A stretch of 17,037 bases of DNA, from assembly GCA_937901285.1 (NCBI GenBank), contig CALCHI010000080.1, forward strand, positions 1-17,037. The letters run 5' to 3'. Origin of the DNA: UBA8437 sp003445035. Lineage in GTDB: Bacteria > Planctomycetota > Planctomycetia > Planctomycetales > Planctomycetaceae. Made by a program: the position numbers and the translations under genes. Positions 12,516-17,037 of the stretch are shown piece after piece (positions within the stretch are counted from its first letter, which is position 1; each line of letters opens with the position of its first letter). The notes below the pieces were generated by a model, which searched no databases, had not been told where the DNA came from, and saw only the letters and a program-made list of their open reading frames with translations.

Positions 12516-15428
12516 ATGCCCTCCGCTTCCCTCCGTGAGTCGATCGTGCTCGAAGGGGTCCGGGTCCACAACCTCCAGGACCTCTCGCTCGAAATCCCTC
12601 TCAATCGCCTGGTCGTCGTCACCGGTATCAGTGGCAGCGGCAAGAGCAGCCTGGTTTTTGAGACCCTGGCGGTGGAGGGTCGGCGACGGTACATCGAGAC
12701 GCTTTCGCCGTCAGCCCGTGGATTGCTCGAACGACTCGACCGCCCCGACGCCGACCGTATCGAGTCGGTGCCGCCGACGATCGCCATTCGCCAGGGCACC
12801 AGCCGTGCGGGTGCCCGTGAGACGGTGGGAACGACGACGGAGATCCATGACCTGCTGACCCTGCTGTTTGCACGAGTCGGCACCATCGTCTGTCCGGAAT
12901 GCGAGATCCCCGTCGAATCGTCTTCGGTCGACTCGATCGCCCAGACCCTTGTGAACCTCCCCGACGGCCTGAGATTCCAGGTCGCGTTCGAGGTGGCCAC
13001 CCACGAGCCCGACAAGGAGCAGCAGCGACCACAACTGGCCGAGGAGGGATTCCGCCGCCTGGCGATCGTCGATGGCGACGACCGGACCCGCACCATTGTC
13101 GATCTCGACGACGTCGACGATGACCAACTCGAAACCGCCTGGGTGATTCTCGACCGGCTCACCACGGGAGCCGCTGATCAAAGCCGGATCGAGGAAAGTG
13201 TCGAGCAGGCAATCGGCTACGGCGATGGCCGCTGCCTGGTGCTGCTGGCCGATTCGGACCCCACTCCTCCGAGTCGACAGGTGACCGTCGACGGGAAGTC
13301 CTGGAGCGTCACGGACTGGTCGACGGGCACCGCCTGCAGTGGGTGCCGACGACGGTTCGCCAGACCCGAGCCTCGCCTGTTCAGTTTTCACAGTCCACTG
13401 GGAGCCTGCCCCTCCTGCCGTGGTTTCGGAAGCGTCCCGGTCATCTCGTTCGCCAAGCTCGTCCCCGATCCCCGGCTGAGCCTCCGCGAGGGGGCCATCG
13501 TGGCCTGGACCACCCCGGCCTACTCTCACGAACTCGACGAATTGATCGACCTGGCGGCCGACTACGGCATCCCGGTCGACGTACCATTCTCGGACCTGTC
13601 GCCCGAACATCTCGCACTGATCACACACGGTGTGCCCGAACGGGACTTTGGCGGACTCGATGGATTCTTCGATTGGCTCCAACGGCACCGTTACAAGCTC
13701 TCGGTCCGGGTCTTCCTCAACCGTTGGCGGGCCTACGACACCTGCACCGCCTGCGACGGAGCCCGCCTGCAGCCCGACGCCCTGGCGGTGCATCTGCCCG
13801 GCTCCGACGCCTTCCCCTCCGACATCTCCACGATCGACCGTCTCTCGTCAATGCCGGTCGCCGATCTGCGAGAGGCACTGGCCAGCTACCGGGACCACCC
13901 GGAGAACCTCCCCGAAGATCTTCGGCACACCGTCCTGGATCCCCTGCTCGCTCGCCTCGGCTGCCTCCATCGGACCGGACTGGACTACCTGACTCTCGAC
14001 CGCCCTCTCCGCACGCTTTCCGGTGGAGAAGCCCGCAGGGTGCTGCTGACACAGGCACTCGGATCGGACCTGGTCAACACGCTCTACGTACTCGACGAAC
14101 CCACCGCGGGCCTGCACGCCGAGGATGTCGAGCGGCTGCTGGAGGTGATCACTGAACTGGTCGAGCGGGGCAACAGCGTGGTGATGGTCGAACACGACAC
14201 GTCGATCGTCACCGCGGCCGACCAGGTCGTCGACATTGGCCCGGGAGCCGGGCGAGACGGTGGAAGACTGGTCTTCCAGGGCCCTCCCGAAGATCTGTCC
14301 TCCTGCGACGACTCCCTGACCGGAGGCCACCTCTGTGGACGGCTCCCCGAATCATCCGGTGACCCGGAATCATCTCCGGAAACGACACCCTCCGAGCTGG
14401 GCACGATCACGCTCAGGGGAGCCACCCGGCACAACCTGGCGGGAATCGACGTGTCGTTTCCACTCGGAAAACTCGTCGCCGTCGTCGGTGCCAGTGGCAG
14501 CGGCAAGAGCAGCCTGGTTGAAGAGACACTCCATCCGGCTCTCTGCCGGGCACTGGACCAACCGATCCCCGCGGAACTGCTCGGCATCGAATGCTGGGAC
14601 TCGATCCAGGGGCACGAGGCGATCGAACAGGTCCTGCTGGTCGATTCGTCACCGATCGGTCGCTCGGCCCGGTCGATCCCGGCCACCTACCTCAAGGCAT
14701 TCGACGACATCCGTCGCCTGTTCGCGGCAACGGCCGAATCGAAGCAAAGGGGCTACACGGCCCGGCAGTTCAGTTTCAACACCGCCGGGGGTGGTCGTTG
14801 TGAAATGTGCGGGGGCACCGGCGAGATCGAAGTCGACATGCAGTTCCTGGCCGACATCCGCACAACCTGCCCCGAGTGTGGAGGACGGCGATTCGGCCGC
14901 GAGGTTCTGGAGGTGACCCACCGCGGCCGCTCGATCGCCGACGTGCTCGAAATGACCGTCGACGAGGCGTTCGGCTATTTCCGGGGCGAACACCGAATCC
15001 GACGCCGACTGCAGCCGCTCCGCGAAGTCGGCCTGGACTACCTCCCGCTCGGCCAACCCACCACGACACTCTCGGGAGGAGAGTCCCAGCGACTGAAACT
15101 GGCGTCGTTTCTCTCGGCCGGAGCCACGCGGCGCACGCTGTTCCTGCTGGACGAACCGACCACCGGCCTGCACCCGGCTGACGTGGAGACGTTGCTCGGA
15201 TGCCTGGGCACACTGATTTCGGTCGGCCACACGGTGGTGGTCATCGAACACCATCTCGAACTGATCGCTCGAGCCGACCACGTGATCGAACTGGGTCCCG
15301 GTGGCGGCCCCAACGGGGGACATCTGGTCGCGGTCGGCACGCCGGCCGAACTCTCCTCGCACGCCGACTCGGTAACAGGCCGACACCTGGCGTGTTACAA
15401 TCAGCGGCCCCGTAAGGTCGCGAAGTAA
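12516..15428 (+). CDS. uvrA: Excinuclease ABC subunit A
   Basis: Damage-recognition ATPase of nucleotide excision repair, 970 residues. It has two ABC modules. The first has Walker A GISGSGKSS (37-45), a UvrB-binding region (about 122-250), a zinc module Cys274/277/298/301, signature LSGGEARR (near 500) and Walker B LYVLDEPTAGLH. The second has Walker A GASGSGKSS (near 658), the zinc module Cys762/765/785/788 (C-x2-C-x19-C-x2-C), signature LSGGESQR and LFLLDEPTTGLH. GTSRAGARETVGTTTEI and SSPIGRSARSIPATY are UvrA-specific loops. The UvrB-binding region is present, unlike in UvrA2 paralogues. No clear Shine-Dalgarno precedes the ATG. It follows the acetyltransferase and precedes dnaE by 52 nt, all on the plus strand. 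Confidence 0.94.
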   Translation: MPSASLRESIVLEGVRVHNLQDLSLEIPLNRLVVVTGISGSGKSSLVFETLAVEGRRRYIETLSPSARGLLERLDRPDADRIESVPPTIAIRQGTSRAGARETVGTTTEIHDLLTLLFARVGTIVCPECEIPVESSSVDSIAQTLVNLPDGLRFQVAFEVATHEPDKEQQRPQLAEEGFRRLAIVDGDDRTRTIVDLDDVDDDQLETAWVILDRLTTGAADQSRIEESVEQAIGYGDGRCLVLLADSDPTPPSRQVTVDGKSWSVTDWSTGTACSGCRRRFARPEPRLFSFHSPLGACPSCRGFGSVPVISFAKLVPDPRLSLREGAIVAWTTPAYSHELDELIDLAADYGIPVDVPFSDLSPEHLALITHGVPERDFGGLDGFFDWLQRHRYKLSVRVFLNRWRAYDTCTACDGARLQPDALAVHLPGSDAFPSDISTIDRLSSMPVADLREALASYRDHPENLPEDLRHTVLDPLLARLGCLHRTGLDYLTLDRPLRTLSGGEARRVLLTQALGSDLVNTLYVLDEPTAGLHAEDVERLLEVITELVERGNSVVMVEHDTSIVTAADQVVDIGPGAGRDGGRLVFQGPPEDLSSCDDSLTGGHLCGRLPESSGDPESSPETTPSELGTITLRGATRHNLAGIDVSFPLGKLVAVVGASGSGKSSLVEETLHPALCRALDQPIPAELLGIECWDSIQGHEAIEQVLLVDSSPIGRSARSIPATYLKAFDDIRRLFAATAESKQRGYTARQFSFNTAGGGRCEMCGGTGEIEVDMQFLADIRTTCPECGGRRFGREVLEVTHRGRSIADVLEMTVDEAFGYFRGEHRIRRRLQPLREVGLDYLPLGQPTTTLSGGESQRLKLASFLSAGATRRTLFLLDEPTTGLHPADVETLLGCLGTLISVGHTVVVIEHHLELIARADHVIELGPGGGPNGGHLVAVGTPAELSSHADSVTGRHLACYNQRPRKVAK

Positions 15429-15435
15429 TGTGACC

Positions 15436-15450
15436 CGGCGGGAGCCGCCG
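15436..15450. other. Short GC hairpin after uvrA
   Basis: CGGCGG, a GAG loop and CCGCCG form a perfect 6-bp stem 7 nt after the uvrA stop. No T-tract follows, so it is not a classical intrinsic terminator. It could act as a 3' stabiliser or limit read-through into dnaE, whose ribosome site lies 21 nt downstream. Confidence 0.35.
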
Positions 15451-15480
15451 TAGTCGGCCTGGACCGTTAAAGGAGTGACG

Positions 15481-17037
15481 ATGTCCGACTCACCCCCGTT
15501 CGCGCACCTGCACTGCCACTCGCACTACAGCCTGCTCGACGGCGCCAACCGCATCCCGAACCTGGTGGCCAAGGTCAAGGCCGACGGGATGAACGCGCTG
15601 GCCCTGACCGACCACGGCAATCTCTACGGGGCCGTGCAGTTCTACAACGAGTGCCGCAAGCAGGACATCAACCCGGTGCTCGGCTACGAGGCCTATGTCG
15701 CCCCAGGTCACCGCACCGATCGGACACCTTCGAAGAACAAGGAGGCCTCCTACCATCTGACCCTGCTGGCCCGCAATCGCACCGGTTTCCAGAACCTGAT
15801 GGCACTCTCGTCACTGGCTTACCTGGAGGGCTTCTACTACAAGCCACGGATCGACAAGGAAATCCTCGAAGCTCACAGCGAGGGCCTGATCTGTCTCTCC
15901 GGCTGTGCCTCGAGTGAACTCTCGCACTACATCCTCGCCGGGCGGGACGACGAAGCGGCCGAATTGGTCAACTGGTACCAGAAGGTCTTTGGCGAGAACC
16001 TCTACCTCGAGATCCAGAACGCCGGATTGCGGATTCAGCAGGAGTGCCTGGTCGGAACCGTCGACATCTCCCGCCGCGCCGGGATCCCCCTGGTCGCCAC
16101 CAACGATTCGCACTACCTCGAGCGAGACGACGCCGAGGCACACGACGTCCTGTTGTGCGTCAACACGCGGACGGTCATCTCCGACGAACGCAGAATGCAG
16201 CTGGAGGGCGACGAGTTCTTTGTCAAATCGCCCGAGCAGATGTACGAGGCGTTCCCCGAACACCACGAGGCGGTGGCCCTGTCTCAGCAAATCGCCGAGG
16301 GAGTGGACATCGACCTCGATTTCACCACGCGGCACTTTCCGGTGTTTCACTCACCGGACAACAAAAGCGACACGGTGTACCTCCGGGAACTCTGCGAGGA
16401 ACGGCTCGCCTGGCGTTACCCCGAACAGGTCACCCCCGAGGTCCTCGAACGCCTCGACGATGAGTTGCGGATCATCGAGGAGATGGGTTACTCGAGCTAC
16501 TTCCTGATCGTTTGGGACTTCGTCCGTTTCGCGATGGAGGAGGACATCCCCTGCCAGGCCCGCGGATCGGCCTGCGGTTCGCTGGTCGCCTACCTGCTGG
16601 GACTCAGCAACGTCTGTCCGCTGAAGTACGACTTGCTGTTCGAGCGGTTCCTGGACCCAAGTCGAAACGAGCCGCCCGATATCGACATCGACTTCTGTCG
16701 CGACCGACGGCAACGGGTGATCGATTACACCAAAGAGAAGTACGGCGAGGCGAACGTGGCCCAGATCGGGACCTTCGGCACGCTGAAGGCCAAGGCCGCC
16801 ATCCGGGATGTCGGCCGTGCCCTGGATGTTCCGCTTTCCCGGGTCGACGAGATCGCCAAGATGGTGCCCGACACGCTGGGTATCACCATCGAGAAGGCAC
16901 TCGAGGAGAGCCCCGACCTCGACGAGCAATACAACGCCGACCCCCAGATCAAGCGACTGATCACCATCGCGATACGGCTCGAGGGACTGGCCCGCAGCGC
17001 CGGCACACACGCGGCCGGCGTGGTGATCGGCAAGGAG
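15481..17037 (+). CDS. dnaE: DNA polymerase III alpha subunit, N-terminal 519 residues (3' end outside the window)
   Basis: Replicative polymerase, open to the window edge. The ATG has AAAGGAG 5 nt upstream. The N-terminal PHP domain (about 5-280) has HLHCHSHYSLLDG (9-21), LTDHGNLYG (42-50), GYEAYV (68-73), SYHLTLLAR (90-98), LSGC (139-142) and ATNDSHY (206-212). Its metal ligands appear intact, as in thermophile-type DnaE and unlike E. coli. The palm begins with EEMGYSSYFLIVWDFV, ARGSACGSLVAYLLG (in the catalytic core) and PDIDIDF (399-405), where Asp402 and Asp404 are the first two catalytic carboxylates. GTHAAGVVIG near the window end is also typical. The length to the edge is about 45% of a usual DnaE of about 1,150 residues. 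Confidence 0.96.
   Translation, partial: MSDSPPFAHLHCHSHYSLLDGANRIPNLVAKVKADGMNALALTDHGNLYGAVQFYNECRKQDINPVLGYEAYVAPGHRTDRTPSKNKEASYHLTLLARNRTGFQNLMALSSLAYLEGFYYKPRIDKEILEAHSEGLICLSGCASSELSHYILAGRDDEAAELVNWYQKVFGENLYLEIQNAGLRIQQECLVGTVDISRRAGIPLVATNDSHYLERDDAEAHDVLLCVNTRTVISDERRMQLEGDEFFVKSPEQMYEAFPEHHEAVALSQQIAEGVDIDLDFTTRHFPVFHSPDNKSDTVYLRELCEERLAWRYPEQVTPEVLERLDDELRIIEEMGYSSYFLIVWDFVRFAMEEDIPCQARGSACGSLVAYLLGLSNVCPLKYDLLFERFLDPSRNEPPDIDIDFCRDRRQRVIDYTKEKYGEANVAQIGTFGTLKAKAAIRDVGRALDVPLSRVDEIAKMVPDTLGITIEKALEESPDLDEQYNADPQIKRLITIAIRLEGLARSAGTHAAGVVIGKE

Noticed and set aside
12711..13793. A 360-codon minus-strand frame inside uvrA
   Set aside because: Shadow of the uvrA reading frame; no ribosome site and no family features.
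12516..15428. uvrA as a UvrA2-type paralogue
   Set aside because: A UvrB-binding region of normal size is present after the first Walker A, which UvrA2 lacks.

Overview
The window looks like a high-G+C planctomycete (PVC superphylum) chromosome. The main reason is a single-strand cluster of about 9 kb, roughly positions 908-9921, that matches the PVM-type bacterial microcompartment (BMC) known from Planctomycetes and Verrucomicrobia for L-fucose/L-rhamnose catabolism. Identifications come from reading motifs by eye. No database search was run.

Layout. (1) 2-613, +: C-terminal part of a sensor histidine kinase cut by the window edge. (2) 624-869, -: small zinc-ribbon/membrane-anchor protein, convergent with the kinase. 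(3) 908-9921, all -, transcribed from right to left: DeoR-type regulator, PduL-type phosphotransacylase, two BMC-H hexamer shell genes, a divergent acetate kinase, BMC-P pentamer gene c, PduP/EutE-type CoA-acylating aldehyde dehydrogenase, BMC-P gene b, an RpiB-like protein that has lost its catalytic Cys, BMC-P gene a, a class II sugar-phosphate aldolase, and a conserved protein of unknown function that resembles a class I aldolase TIM barrel. (4) 10073-11631, -: purN and a signal-peptide/membrane protein of unknown function. (5) 11865-17037, +: a RimI-like acetyltransferase, uvrA, and the 5' part of dnaE, which runs off the window.

How the BMC genes would work together. The aldolase splits fuculose- or rhamnulose-1-phosphate into DHAP and lactaldehyde. 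The aldehyde dehydrogenase makes lactyl-CoA and NADH, PduL makes lactyl-phosphate and recycles CoA, and the kinase makes ATP and lactate. The shell is built from two BMC-H and three BMC-P proteins. Five non-shell proteins carry a terminal amphipathic helix joined by a flexible linker, which is the architecture of BMC encapsulation peptides. No lactate/malate or alcohol dehydrogenase lies in the cluster, so NAD+ recycling is unexplained here. The DeoR-type gene overlaps pduL by 4 nt (ATGA) and is preceded by helically phased 10-bp direct repeats that could be its operator.

The microcompartment type itself is already described. The less explored points are the unknown aldolase-like protein with its (DEAP)6 linker and putative encapsulation helix, the Cys-less RpiB-like protein, and the altered active site of the kinase. 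No tRNA, rRNA, CRISPR array, insertion sequence or prophage was recognised.
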